NCBI GenBank assembly: GCA_966250375.1
Contig: CBINHE010000069.1
Location: forward strand, 1-21,394
Direction of reading: 5' to 3'
Length of the DNA stretch: 21,394 nt
Source: CAMLDH01 sp966250375
Lineage (GTDB): Bacteria > Pseudomonadota > Gammaproteobacteria > Burkholderiales > Burkholderiaceae_D
The position numbers were made by a program, and so were the translations under genes. This document shows positions 5,705 to 13,518 of this stretch, piece after piece; position 1 is the stretch's first letter, and each line of letters begins with the position of its first letter. The notes beneath the pieces were generated by a model. That model did not search any database. It was not told the origin of the DNA and saw only the letters and a program-made list of their open reading frames with translations.

Positions 5705-6073
5705 TCAAGCAGCTGGCGCCTCAGTACGATGGCTCTTGGCAGCATCTTCTTTCTGCACAACCTTCATCATCGGCGACGGTGTGGTTTCGGCCTTCTTCAT
5801 CTTGACGGTGAGGTGGCGCAAAACTGCATCGTTGAACTTGAAGCCGGTTTCGATTTCGGCCAGCGTTTCGCTGTCGCACTCGATATTCAGACAGACATAG
5901 TGGGCTTTTGCAAGTTTCTGGACCATGTAAGCCATCTGGCGACGGCCCCAGTCCTCAACGCGATGCACCTTGCCGCCGCGAGCGGTGACGATGCCTTTGT
6001 AGCGTTCGATCATTGCAGGCACTTGCTCGCTTTGATCCGGATGGACGATAAATACGATTTCATAATGACGCAT
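5705..6073 (-). CDS. rpsF: 30S ribosomal protein S6 (bS6)
   Basis: A 122-residue small-subunit platform protein that binds S18. The family core is intact: MRHYEIVFIVHPDQSEQVP at the start, VHRVEDWGRRQMAYMVQKLAKAHYVCLNIE in the middle, and ETGFKFNDAVLRHLTVK before an Ala/Lys/Thr-rich tail. The open frame extends 12 codons further upstream, but the start at 6073 is chosen because AAGGAG lies 6-7 nt before this ATG and S6 proteins begin MRHYE. It is the first gene of the operon, 30 nt ahead of priB. A strong sigma-70 promoter lies about 75 nt upstream. Confidence 0.97.
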   Translation of the reverse strand: MRHYEIVFIVHPDQSEQVPAMIERYKGIVTARGGKVHRVEDWGRRQMAYMVQKLAKAHYVCLNIECDSETLAEIETGFKFNDAVLRHLTVKMKKAETTPSPMMKVVQKEDAAKSHRTEAPAA

Positions 6074-6148
6074 GTAAGCTCCTTTTGGACTGATTGAAAA
6101 ATCGCCCACCTCGGCGTCAAGACGAGTGTGGGAAGAGGAAAACCCGCA

Positions 6149-6177
6149 ACTATACGCTGAAGTACCGAAAAATTCAA
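6149..6177 (-). promoter_or_regulatory. Sigma-70 promoter of the rpsF operon
   Basis: On the minus strand TTGAAT (6177-6172) and TATAGT (6154-6149) are separated by exactly 17 nt. This gives a leader of roughly 70 nt before rpsF. Such leaders can carry S6/S18 autoregulatory structures in other bacteria, but I could not identify that fold here. Confidence 0.75.
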
Positions 6178-6259
6178 CGCATTCAATTGCTTACTGCTTT
6201 TTTTGGCTACGGAGCTGACGATATAAATTAAACCGTAAATTTGCTTGCGTTTCCAAAAA

Positions 6260-6294
6260 TACTGTACAAAAATACATGCTGTGCATAAAACCAG
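6260..6294 (+). promoter_or_regulatory. Two LexA (SOS) boxes upstream of lexA
   Basis: Box 1, TACTGTACAAAAATACATGC (6260-6279), matches the TACTGTATATATATACAGTA consensus at 14 of 20 positions with an intact left CTGT. Box 2 begins CTGT at 6279 and ends CCAG at 6294 with 8 nt between, inside the inverted repeat ATGCTG...CAGCAT (6276-6297). The tandem pair, the second with a CCAG half-site, parallels the two boxes of E. coli lexA and implies autorepression. Confidence 0.7.
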
Positions 6295-6326
6295 CATTGA
6301 ACTGTCATTTTCGCAAGGCCAAGCCC

Positions 6327-6992
6327 ATGATTAAACTTACCGCTCGCCAAGAACAAATCCTGAATCTGATCAAGGATGCAATCGAAAAGACCGGTTTTCC
6401 GCCAACCCGCGCGGAAATTGCCGCTGAATTAGGCTTTCGTTCTGTTAATGCCGCAGAGGAACATCTGCAGGCATTGGCGCGTAAAGGCGCAATCGAGATT
6501 TCGCCGGGAACGTCACGAGGCATCCGTTTGCGCGACATCGGTATGGAACGAGGCTTGGAGCGCTTCGCCGGTAAACAAATGGCGTTACCGCACCCATCGC
6601 ACATGCAATTGAATCTGCCGCTTGTGGGCCGCGTCGCTGCTGGCTCACCAATTCTGGCGCAAGAACACATCGAAACCACCTACAACGTAGATCCATCGCT
6701 GTTTTCCGCAAAGCCGGATTACTTGTTGAAAGTACGCGGGATGTCGATGCGAGATGCCGGCATATTGGATGGCGACTTGCTTGCAGTTAAAAAGGCCGAC
6801 AATGCAAAAAATGGGCAAATCATCATTGCTCGCTTGGGCGATGACGTGACCGTCAAACGCTACAAAAAGACCGGCTCCTTGGTTGAACTATTGCCAGAGA
6901 ATCCTGATTTCGAACCAATCCGAGTTGAACTGCAGCGCGATGATTTTGCACTGGAAGGTTTAGCTGTAGGATTATTGCGCGCTTGGGGTTAA
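6327..6992 (+). CDS. lexA: SOS repressor LexA
   Basis: A 221-residue repressor of DNA-damage genes. The N-terminal winged helix-turn-helix (1-70) contains LTARQEQIL and the recognition segment PPTRAEIAAELGFRSVNAAEEHL. The self-cleavage site Ala105-Gly106 lies in GRVAAGSPIL. The catalytic serine is Ser140 (RGMSMRDAG) and the lysine Lys177 (VTVKRY), 37 residues apart as in E. coli (119 and 156). RecA-stimulated self-cleavage should therefore be intact. The open frame extends 17 codons upstream through the operator region, but the start at 6327 is chosen because LexA proteins begin near this residue and the SOS boxes lie upstream of it. The ribosome-binding sequence is weak (AAGG 8-9 nt upstream). 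It is transcribed divergently from rpsF. Confidence 0.96.
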   Translation: MIKLTARQEQILNLIKDAIEKTGFPPTRAEIAAELGFRSVNAAEEHLQALARKGAIEISPGTSRGIRLRDIGMERGLERFAGKQMALPHPSHMQLNLPLVGRVAAGSPILAQEHIETTYNVDPSLFSAKPDYLLKVRGMSMRDAGILDGDLLAVKKADNAKNGQIIIARLGDDVTVKRYKKTGSLVELLPENPDFEPIRVELQRDDFALEGLAVGLLRAWG

Positions 6993-7509
6993 TCGGTGAT
7001 CGATTTTCTGCTCTATGAGAACTGAGAATCAGGACACATCTACAAAATCAAACTGACGCCTACTGTTGCGCAAATTTTGTATCGATACCAAGACAGGAAA
7101 TCGATATCGAAATGCCACACGGATGCGAAGCCGAAACCGTCTCGCTCGCTATTGATCCGGCACGCTGAAGTCTCTATTGAACAGCGTTTCCCCACAGGGG
7201 AAAATGAGCAAATATATTCAAGACATAATCGTGCCGGGTCAATAGAGAGTGTTATAGATTTAGATTAAGCAATTGATTTAAAAGAAAAATTTCCACGAGC
7301 TTAAATTATTACTTCATTGATTAATAAACGAAAAAACATAAGGTTCCAACCCGCATGGCTGTTTCGAAGTTTTAGTGGAATGTGCTCGCCATTGCATAGC
7401 TTGCCATGCTGCCTTCTCGTGTATTGCCAATTGAAAAATTCATTGATTTTCTTTAACGGAGAATTGACTGGATGCGGTACTAGTCGGCTGAGCACATTCC
7501 TGCAATTAC
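6993..7509. other. AT-rich intergenic region between lexA and the IS4 element
   Basis: No intact gene is supported. The segment contains the inverted-repeat structure at 7149-7245 and an AT-rich stretch at 7246-7340. Its right edge is the original 3' end of prpF: reading the minus strand, the IS-proximal bases complete a proline codon and then give TAA at 7508-7506. A 71-codon minus-strand frame (7301-7516) has a segment NEFFNWQYTRRQHGKL that faintly recalls integrase-type transposase C-termini, but it starts inside prpF sequence and I do not call it a gene. Confidence 0.45.
7149..7245. repeat. 97-bp inverted-repeat structure with an inner hairpin
   Basis: CTATTGATCCGGCACG (7149-7164) pairs with CGTGCCGGGTCAATAG (7230-7245) with a single mismatch that still allows G-T pairing. 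Inside it a 7-bp hairpin TTTCCCC-ACA-GGGGAAA lies at 7187-7203. A partial second match to the right arm, TCTCTATTGA, occurs near 7171-7180. It has no U-tract, so it is not a typical terminator. It could be a structured RNA, a protein-binding palindrome or a mobile-element remnant. Confidence 0.55.
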
Positions 7510-7520
7510 GGGACATGCAC
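7510..7520. repeat. Left copy of the IS target-site duplication
   Basis: GGGACATGCAC immediately left of the IS inverted repeat is identical to 9029-9039 on the right. On the minus strand it encodes the Val-His-Val-Pro end of PrpF. Confidence 0.9.
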
Positions 7521-9028
7521 CAGCCCTTTCAAGGTGAGTTTTTCGCCTTTAACAGAAGCCTCGCAGTCGAGACATGCGGCTCGTTTTTAGATGACGTGCG
7601 AGGCGGCGCTTTTAGCTTTGGCCCTCTGCGGTGCTTTTTGTATTTTTCGAGTTGTACGTTTTGCGCCAACTGTATGAGTACGTCCACAAAGAGTTGCTGT
7701 GTCATGGTTTGAAATACCGCCCATTCTTCCGGATCCACCACGATGGTCATGCCTTCATGCGTTCTGCTGATTTCTCCTGCCAGGTAATAGCCCGACACTT
7801 CATTTCTGATTTTTTCCTCGCCATGCACCTGGCGCAAGGCCGCCTTGACGACTGCCAGGACGTTGTAGGCGATCAGGGCGACACAAAATCCAAAGAGCGC
7901 CGCCTGGGGATAGCCCAGTGTATCGATCTCCGACTGCAGGTGGGATTCGAGTTCCTGGAACATCGTCTCGATGCGCCATCTTTTGCGGTACAGATCGCTG
8001 ATCCGGATGGCGTCGGCAGCCGATTCCGGCAAATTGGTCAGGATGACGAGTTCCTTGTCGCCGTCACGGGTGGCTTTGTTGAGACGGACCATGATACTGC
8101 GCCACTTCGCTGTGTTGCCCTCCTCGTCGCTCACTTCAATCCATTGCTCATACACCGTCCCCGTTTCCGTCTCTCCTCTCTTTTTCAGTTCACTCAGCGC
8201 CCGGCATGGCATCTGCTTGTGATGCCGGCAGATGAAATAACCGCCTTTGCCAGCGATCTTGAACAGGTGGCTGCGCACGCAGAAATTGCGATCCATGACG
8301 AACACGTCCGCAGCTTGCACGCTGTCCTGGACGCGATCGAGCAGCGAGCGCTCTTGTGCGTGGCCGTCTTCACAAGGCAGCACGTCAATTGCCATTTCCA
8401 GGCCGGGATCATAAATCACCAGCGATTTGCCTGGCAACGCGCCGGCACTCTTGTCGCGCAGCACCGCCAGCCGATGTTGTGTACCGGCGAGACAATTGCC
8501 ATCCAACATTTTGACCCGGTAGCCCGGCAACAAGGCTTGGCACGGCGCGTTCAATTGCGTCATCAGATGATCAAACTCGGTGGCCGTTTCCTGCACCAAC
8601 GCGGCCGGCACCTCGGTTTCAAGACCATTGAGTTTGTTATAGATCGAGGTAATCGATACGCCGATGTTGGCTTGTTGCGCCAGGTAGGCGGCATTGACTG
8701 AGGGGAATGCCTTGAGCACCACTAAACTCATCAATTCAAAAATCGAGGAGAACAACAACTCTCTTGTGTATTGCTTTTGCGTGACTCCAGCGAAGCAGGC
8801 ATTGAGCCGCTCGGCATTAAGGATTCGTTCCAACAAGGCCCTTACCATCACTGGGATCGGGCTTCTTTCCATGAATCGTTTCAGGATTGCGCTCAGTTCC
8901 ACTTCGCCACCCCGCTTTAGAGATTGATAGAGTAGGAAATTTGCGTACGTTTCTCCGTTTTTCAACTACATTGCTTTTCACCCTTGTCGATGGTGACTTT
9001 GGGAAATTTACTCACCTTGAAAGGGCTG
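7521..9028 (-). mobile_element. IS4-family insertion sequence (1,508 bp)
   Basis: The ends are perfect 19-bp inverted repeats, CAGCCCTTTCAAGGTGAGT at 7521-7539 and its complement at 9010-9028. They are flanked by an 11-bp direct duplication GGGACATGCAC at 7510-7520 and 9029-9039. One transposase gene fills the element. The length, the 11-bp duplication and the transposase motifs fit the IS4 family. An intact transposase, perfect repeats and identical duplications point to recent insertion. It inserted in the last sense codon of prpF, in the same orientation as that gene. Confidence 0.92.
7529..8965 (-). CDS. IS4-family transposase (DDE)
   Basis: A 478-residue DDE transposase. The first aspartate is in MLDGN (Asp155), the second in VMDRNF (Asp225), and the glutamate lies in YRKRWRIETMFQ (Glu333), which carries the IS4 Y-(2)-R-(3)-E signature. 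The gap between Asp225 and Glu333 contains the beta-strand insertion usual in IS4. A basic tail (YKKHRRGPKLKAPPR) ends at a stop codon within the left inverted repeat. The chosen start is a TTG at 8965-8963. Its last two bases lie in the TGA stop (8964-8962) of the extended prpF frame, giving a TTGA overlap that could couple translation to prpF. No strong Shine-Dalgarno is seen. A 356-codon frame on the opposite strand is a shadow. The frame is uninterrupted, so the element is probably active. Confidence 0.92.
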   Translation of the reverse strand: MKNGETYANFLLYQSLKRGGEVELSAILKRFMERSPIPVMVRALLERILNAERLNACFAGVTQKQYTRELLFSSIFELMSLVVLKAFPSVNAAYLAQQANIGVSITSIYNKLNGLETEVPAALVQETATEFDHLMTQLNAPCQALLPGYRVKMLDGNCLAGTQHRLAVLRDKSAGALPGKSLVIYDPGLEMAIDVLPCEDGHAQERSLLDRVQDSVQAADVFVMDRNFCVRSHLFKIAGKGGYFICRHHKQMPCRALSELKKRGETETGTVYEQWIEVSDEEGNTAKWRSIMVRLNKATRDGDKELVILTNLPESAADAIRISDLYRKRWRIETMFQELESHLQSEIDTLGYPQAALFGFCVALIAYNVLAVVKAALRQVHGEEKIRNEVSGYYLAGEISRTHEGMTIVVDPEEWAVFQTMTQQLFVDVLIQLAQNVQLEKYKKHRRGPKLKAPPRTSSKNEPHVSTARLLLKAKNSP

Positions 9029-10179
9029 GGGACATGCACCCAACCAGACATGATGACACGCGCACTACGCGAGAGAATGGCTTTGTCCATTTGCCATCCG
9101 TCTGCCCCCTGCCGCACCGTGGCACCGATTGTCAAACGTCCTGACACATGCCCGAATCGAACGCTCTGGTGCGCTTGCGCACCGAACGGTGGTTGCATGT
9201 TTCTTGCTACGATGGAGCCCGGTAATACGGCGGCAACCGCCAATGCAATTGCACCGGTACCGGTAAATGCATGATGCAATTTTCCCATCGACAGGATGCG
9301 GGCAAGTACATCAATCTCATGTGCGCCAATTCTCGCACCGGCGCTGGTAACATAATCAGCCGCTGGCGCGATCCAGGCTAACTTGGGTGTGGCCGGACGG
9401 TCGCGGGTGGCACTTGCCGCATCGGTCGCCAATTCCATCATGACTGCCGCATGCGCACGAATCGCCTCGCATTGCGCAAGCAGCACGGTATCCGCGTTTA
9501 CGCCATCTTGCAACTCCGTCCCGAGCAAGCCAAGCGTCGCAGCATCAATGAAAATTGTCGGATTCCCCGCTGTCAACAAGGTCGCTTCAATCCTTCCTAC
9601 ACCAGGGACATCAAGAATATCGATAACATTACCTGTCGGGAGCAAGGCAATCTTTGAATTATCTTCTTCGATAAATTCCAGTACGATCTCCGCACAATTG
9701 AATGCAACACCATCTTCTCGAAACTCACCGGTATCCTGCGGCACACCATTCGCGACAGGAACGTGCGCGACGATGTGCTGACCTATATTCGCCTGCCAGA
9801 TATGTACTTGGACGATACCGGCGTCGACGCGATTCGGTACGGGTGTCAGCCCCATATGGATCGCGGCTGGATCGACTGCGGCGGATAGATTCCCGCAATT
9901 GCCGGACCAGTCGATCAGCGGCTCCCCAATTGCCACAGCGCCGAACAGATAGTCGACATCGTAGCCCGGCTTCTGCGATTTTGACAGTACAACAACCTTG
10001 CTGGTACTGGAAGTTGCACCTCCCATTCCGTCAGAGTGCTTCTCATAAGGATCAGGGCTACCAATCGCACGTAACAGCATTGCATCGCGTTGCTGCGGGT
10101 CCACAGGCAAATCTGCGGAATTGAAAAACACCCCTTTGGAAGTACCGCCACGCATATATAACGCTGGAATTCGCTTCAA
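8962..10179 (-). CDS. prpF: 2-methylaconitate isomerase PrpF-like protein with IS-encoded C-terminal extension
   Basis: A PrpF-family isomerase (diaminopimelate-epimerase-like fold). PrpF works with AcnD in the 2-methylcitrate pathway of propionate breakdown; 4-oxalomesaconate tautomerase is a close relative and an alternative assignment. Signatures are MRGGTSKGVFF near the N-terminus, IGSPDPY, DGMGGATSSTSKVVVLS, DWSGNCGNLSAAV and, later, MGKLHHA and ILSRSARVIMSGWVHVP. Translation starts at a TTG (10177-10179) with GGGAG 5 nt upstream. The native protein would end ...GWVHVP at residue 384. The IS insertion replaces the stop codon, so the frame now reads 21 residues into the IS and stops at 8962-8964. 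The catalytic core is complete, so activity may survive. No prpB, prpC or acnD lies nearby, so the gene is an orphan here. Confidence 0.87.
   Translation of the reverse strand: MKRIPALYMRGGTSKGVFFNSADLPVDPQQRDAMLLRAIGSPDPYEKHSDGMGGATSSTSKVVVLSKSQKPGYDVDYLFGAVAIGEPLIDWSGNCGNLSAAVDPAAIHMGLTPVPNRVDAGIVQVHIWQANIGQHIVAHVPVANGVPQDTGEFREDGVAFNCAEIVLEFIEEDNSKIALLPTGNVIDILDVPGVGRIEATLLTAGNPTIFIDAATLGLLGTELQDGVNADTVLLAQCEAIRAHAAVMMELATDAASATRDRPATPKLAWIAPAADYVTSAGARIGAHEIDVLARILSMGKLHHAFTGTGAIALAVAAVLPGSIVARNMQPPFGAQAHQSVRFGHVSGRLTIGATVRQGADGWQMDKAILSRSARVIMSGWVHVPSPFKVSKFPKVTIDKGEKQCS
9029..9039. repeat. Right copy of the IS target-site duplication
   Basis: GGGACATGCAC immediately right of the IS inverted repeat, identical to 7510-7520, lies inside the prpF coding sequence. 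Confidence 0.9.
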
Positions 10180-10269
10180 TTTCGCTCCCGAAAAATAATT
10201 TGTCGCGCAATGGGAGAAGCAGTTATTACTCTGGCGCAGCGCGCATGACCAGACGAGGACCCGGCAACC

Positions 10270-11022
10270 TTACTTTTTCTGCAAAATCTGTTTCGCGATT
10301 CCCCGCAAAATATTGACTTCTTCCGTCTCAAGCTGCGTGCGCGAAAACAGCCGTTTGAGTCGGGGCATCAGCTTTTTGGGATTTGCCGGATCCAGAAATT
10401 CGATCGCAACCAACGCCTGCTCCAAGTGCTCATACATGCCATTGATTTGCGCTATACCGGCGGTCTCGCCCTGGAAGCCGATATCGGTCGCCGGCAGCGT
10501 ATCCCCGCATGCAGCTACCCGGCATTCATATGCAAGAACCTGCACCGCTTGTGCCAGATTCAGCGATGAGTATTGCGGATTGGCAGGGATATTGATCAAA
10601 ACATTACACTTTTCGACGACGTCGTTCGGCAAACCAAAGCGCTCATTCCCAAACAACAGCGCCCCGTGCAACCCGGCATCGCCCGCCATTTGATCGGCCA
10701 AGACTCGCGGCATGACTACCGGCGGTGAAAATTCGCGCAATCTGGACGACACCGCAGCGGCGAAATTGCAATCGGCCAGCGCTTCATCAATCGAGCCGAC
10801 GATGCGCGCCGATGCCAGGATATCCTGCGCACCACTGGCAAATGCAACTGCCTCATCCTGCCGCACTGCGTCGGGAAAGCGCGGATTGACCAGAACCAAG
10901 TCGGAAAATCCCATGGTTTTCATTGCGCGGGCGGCGGCGCCAATGTTGCCCGGACGGCTGGTTTCGACCAGTACAAATCGCAGGCGTTTAAAAAGAGAAA
11001 TGCTGACTTGGGACAGGTTCAT
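10270..11022 (-). CDS. trmJ: tRNA (cytidine/uridine-2'-O-)-methyltransferase TrmJ
   Basis: A 250-residue SPOUT-class methyltransferase that uses S-adenosylmethionine to methylate the 2'-O of the nucleotide at tRNA position 32. The N-terminal SPOUT motifs are LVETSRPGNIGAAARAMKTMG with LVLVNPR, GALLFGNERFGLPNDV, and INIPANPQYSSLNLAQAVQVLAYE (trefoil-knot cofactor site). The C-terminal 80 residues (YEHLEQALVAIEFLDP...LFSRTQLETEEVNILRGI) are the TrmJ-specific helical extension. It is divergent from suhB, the same pairing as in E. coli (yfhQ/suhB). Ninety bases separate it from prpF downstream. The ATG at 11022 has no clear ribosome-binding site (TATTTTAA precedes it). Confidence 0.93.
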   Translation of the reverse strand: MNLSQVSISLFKRLRFVLVETSRPGNIGAAARAMKTMGFSDLVLVNPRFPDAVRQDEAVAFASGAQDILASARIVGSIDEALADCNFAAAVSSRLREFSPPVVMPRVLADQMAGDAGLHGALLFGNERFGLPNDVVEKCNVLINIPANPQYSSLNLAQAVQVLAYECRVAACGDTLPATDIGFQGETAGIAQINGMYEHLEQALVAIEFLDPANPKKLMPRLKRLFSRTQLETEEVNILRGIAKQILQKK

Positions 11023-11150
11023 TTAAAATAGCGGTATTGCGCGGTAAAAATGGTTGTAACGGCCAATTTTCGCCGCATCGCTCATTAATTCATTTTATGT
11101 GGTTCCGTTAGCGCTACACGCAACGGCACCGCCATTTTAACGGAACTTCT

Positions 11151-11945
11151 ATGCATCCCATGCTCAATACGGCGATCAAGGCTGCGCGCCGCGGCGCTTC
11201 GATCATCAACCGTGCGTCTTTTGACATTGACCGCCTCAAGGTCACTGAGAAAAAGCACAACGATTTTGTCACCGAAGTCGACCAAGCCGCAGAGCAGGCG
11301 ATCATCGACGTTCTGAAAAATGCCTATCCAGACCACGCAATTCTGGCAGAGGAATCCGGCGCATCGGCCAACCTGCACGATGAAAATGAAAACGTGTGGA
11401 TTATCGATCCGCTCGACGGCACCACCAATTTTATCCACGGCTTTCCGCAATACTGCGTATCGATCGCACTGCAACAGCGCGGCCAGATCACGCAAGCAGT
11501 GGTATACGATCCAACCCGCAACGAACTCTTCACTGCCAGCAAGGGCGCTGGCGCCTACCTGAACGAAAAGCGCATCCGCGTCACCAAGCGCGACAAGATC
11601 GCGGATGCATTGATTGGCACTGGCTTCCCGTTCCGCGGCACGGATGATCTGGACGAATACATGCAGATGTTTCGCGTGATGACCGAAAAGTGCGCCGGCC
11701 TGCGTCGCCCTGGCTCGGCCGCGCTGGATCTGGCCTATGTCGCCACCGGTCGACTCGATGGCTTCTTCGAGAAGGGTTTACAGCCGTGGGATATGGCGGC
11801 CGGCGCGCTCCTGATTACGGAAGCGGGTGGCATCATGGGGACCTTTGCCGGAGAATCCGATTACCTGTACAAAGGCAACGTGATCGCCGGTACGCCGAAG
11901 GTATTTGCGCAGATGGTGAGCGCACTGGCGCCATTCGCAAAATAA
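11151..11945 (+). CDS. suhB: Inositol-1-monophosphatase SuhB
   Basis: A 264-residue Mg2+-dependent phosphatase of the inositol monophosphatase family. Metal and substrate motifs are all present: EES at 67-69, DPLDGTTNF at 86-94, and WDMAAG at 213-218, with GTGFPFR and RRPGSAALDLAYVA between them. In enterobacteria SuhB also joins the NusA/NusG antitermination complex that promotes rRNA transcription and folding. That role is inferred here from homology only. The start at 11151 has CGGAAC about 7 nt upstream; a second ATG three codons later (MHPM) is possible. A clear terminator follows 30 nt after the stop. Confidence 0.95.
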   Translation: MHPMLNTAIKAARRGASIINRASFDIDRLKVTEKKHNDFVTEVDQAAEQAIIDVLKNAYPDHAILAEESGASANLHDENENVWIIDPLDGTTNFIHGFPQYCVSIALQQRGQITQAVVYDPTRNELFTASKGAGAYLNEKRIRVTKRDKIADALIGTGFPFRGTDDLDEYMQMFRVMTEKCAGLRRPGSAALDLAYVATGRLDGFFEKGLQPWDMAAGALLITEAGGIMGTFAGESDYLYKGNVIAGTPKVFAQMVSALAPFAK

Positions 11946-11974
11946 TCGATCAAACAGAAACGGCGAATACCGCT

Positions 11975-12003
11975 ACGGCCCGCAAGAATGCGGGCCGTTT
12001 CAA
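11975..12003 (+). terminator. Terminator after suhB
   Basis: A 9-bp perfect stem ACGGCCCGC / GCGGGCCGT around AAGAAT is followed by TTTCAATT. The stem is strong and the U-tract is short. Confidence 0.75.
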
Positions 12004-12164
12004 TTCAGAGATTGCAATCAAATGCGAAACCGCTGTTATACTGCGCCCGTGCGGCATATTTCCAGTCACCTTGCCGCTGTCTATTCTGACCTTCTGTACC
12101 TTAATCCGTTTGCCTGCGACTGGCGCCCTTAATGGCGACAGGCCGATATCTCCCTGAAGAGTTT

Positions 12165-13511
12165 ATGTCCTTTACCCAACTCGGCTTGTCCGATGCAATT
12201 GTGCGCGCAGTCACCGAACACGGTTACACCACCCCTACCCCGATTCAGACACAGGCCATCCCCGCCGTGCTGGCAGGCGGCGATCTGCTGGCCGGCGCCC
12301 AGACCGGCACCGGCAAAACCGCTGGCTTTACGCTGCCGATTCTGCACCGTTTGTCGACCGGCGCTGCGGCGCCGACCGCGACAACGACGCAACGCCCGAT
12401 TCGCGCTTTGGTGCTAACACCGACTCGTGAACTGGCGGCGCAAGTCGAAGAAAGCGTACGCACTTATGGCAAGCACCTGAAACTGACATCGGCCGTGATT
12501 TTCGGCGGCGTCGGCATCAATCCGCAAATCAAGCTATTGAAACATGGCGTCGATATCTTGGTGGCGACGCCGGGCCGCCTGCTCGACCATATGCAACAAG
12601 GTACCGTCAATTTGAACAAAATCGAGATCCTGGTACTGGATGAGGCGGACCGCATGCTCGACATGGGCTTCATCAAGGATATACGCCGCGTTCTCGCAGC
12701 ATTGCCGAAGAAGCGGCAAAACCTGTTGTTCTCCGCAACCTTCTCCGACGAAATCAAACTGCTGGCCGATGGTCTGCTCGATTCACCGGCGATGATTGAA
12801 GTCGCGCGCCGCAATTCGACAGTCGAAGTGATCGAACAAAAAATCCATCCGGTCGATCGCGATCGCAAGCACCCGCTGCTGGCGCATCTGATCAAGACCC
12901 ACCAGTGGTCCCAGGTACTGGTGTTCACACGCACCAAACACGGCGCCAACAAGCTGGTCGAGCAATTGGGGAAAGACGGCATCACCGGCATGGCGATCCA
13001 CGGCAACAAGAGCCAGTCGGCCCGCACTCGTGCGCTGTCGGAATTCAAGGATGGCAGCCTGCAGGTCCTGGTTGCTACCGACATCGCTGCACGCGGTATC
13101 GATATCGACCAGTTGCCGCATGTGGTGAATTACGACCTGCCCAATGTGCCCGAAGATTACGTGCACCGTATCGGCCGCACCGGTCGCGCGGGTGCAACCG
13201 GTGAAGCCGTTTCGCTGGTCTGCGTCGATGAGCACCAGATGCTCAAGGATATCGAAAAACTGATCAAGCGCGCTCTGCCGAAAGAGGTCATCGTAGGATT
13301 CGAACCAGATCCGAATGCACGTGCACAACCGATTCAGCTGCGCAGCGGTAACGGTGGCGGCGGCCGCAACCAACCCCGCGGCAACAATGCAGCGGCGAAG
13401 TCACGCACTGCCGCAGCTCCCCAAACTAACAAACCGGTGCGAACCTTCGGAGGCAACAAGCCTGCCGGCAAGCCGGCAGCGCCGCATCGTTCGGGCGGCA
13501 GAGGACGATAG
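12165..13511 (+). CDS. rhlE: DEAD-box ATP-dependent RNA helicase RhlE
   Basis: A 448-residue RNA helicase with two RecA-like domains. The Q motif (GYTTPTPIQTQAIP) precedes Walker A AQTGTGKT at 45-52; PTRELA, TPGRLLD, DEAD at 159-162 and SAT follow. In domain 2, VFTRTKHGAN, ATDIAARGIDI and HRIGRTGRAG (motif VI) are intact. The C-terminal tail from about 395 is low-complexity, basic and Gly/Asn/Ala/Pro-rich, ending RSGGRGR, typical of RhlE-type RNA-binding tails. RhlE proteins act in ribosome assembly and RNA turnover. The frame is open 11 codons upstream, but the ATG at 12165 is preferred because GAAGAG sits just upstream and the family begins (M)SFxxLGL. The gene is monocistronic, with a hairpin just downstream. 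Confidence 0.93.
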   Translation: MSFTQLGLSDAIVRAVTEHGYTTPTPIQTQAIPAVLAGGDLLAGAQTGTGKTAGFTLPILHRLSTGAAAPTATTTQRPIRALVLTPTRELAAQVEESVRTYGKHLKLTSAVIFGGVGINPQIKLLKHGVDILVATPGRLLDHMQQGTVNLNKIEILVLDEADRMLDMGFIKDIRRVLAALPKKRQNLLFSATFSDEIKLLADGLLDSPAMIEVARRNSTVEVIEQKIHPVDRDRKHPLLAHLIKTHQWSQVLVFTRTKHGANKLVEQLGKDGITGMAIHGNKSQSARTRALSEFKDGSLQVLVATDIAARGIDIDQLPHVVNYDLPNVPEDYVHRIGRTGRAGATGEAVSLVCVDEHQMLKDIEKLIKRALPKEVIVGFEPDPNARAQPIQLRSGNGGGGRNQPRGNNAAAKSRTAAAPQTNKPVRTFGGNKPAGKPAAPHRSGGRGR

Positions 13512-13518
13512 GCTTGAA

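Noticed and set aside
7301..7516. 71-codon minus-strand frame with a weak integrase-like segment (YTRRQHGKL).
   Set aside because: It starts in the final codons of the former prpF gene in another frame; the resemblance to transposase C-termini is too slight to claim.
7631..8701. 356-codon plus-strand open frame opposite the transposase.
   Set aside because: It is antisense to a well-supported IS4 transposase with intact DDE motifs and has no recognisable domain or ribosome-binding site.
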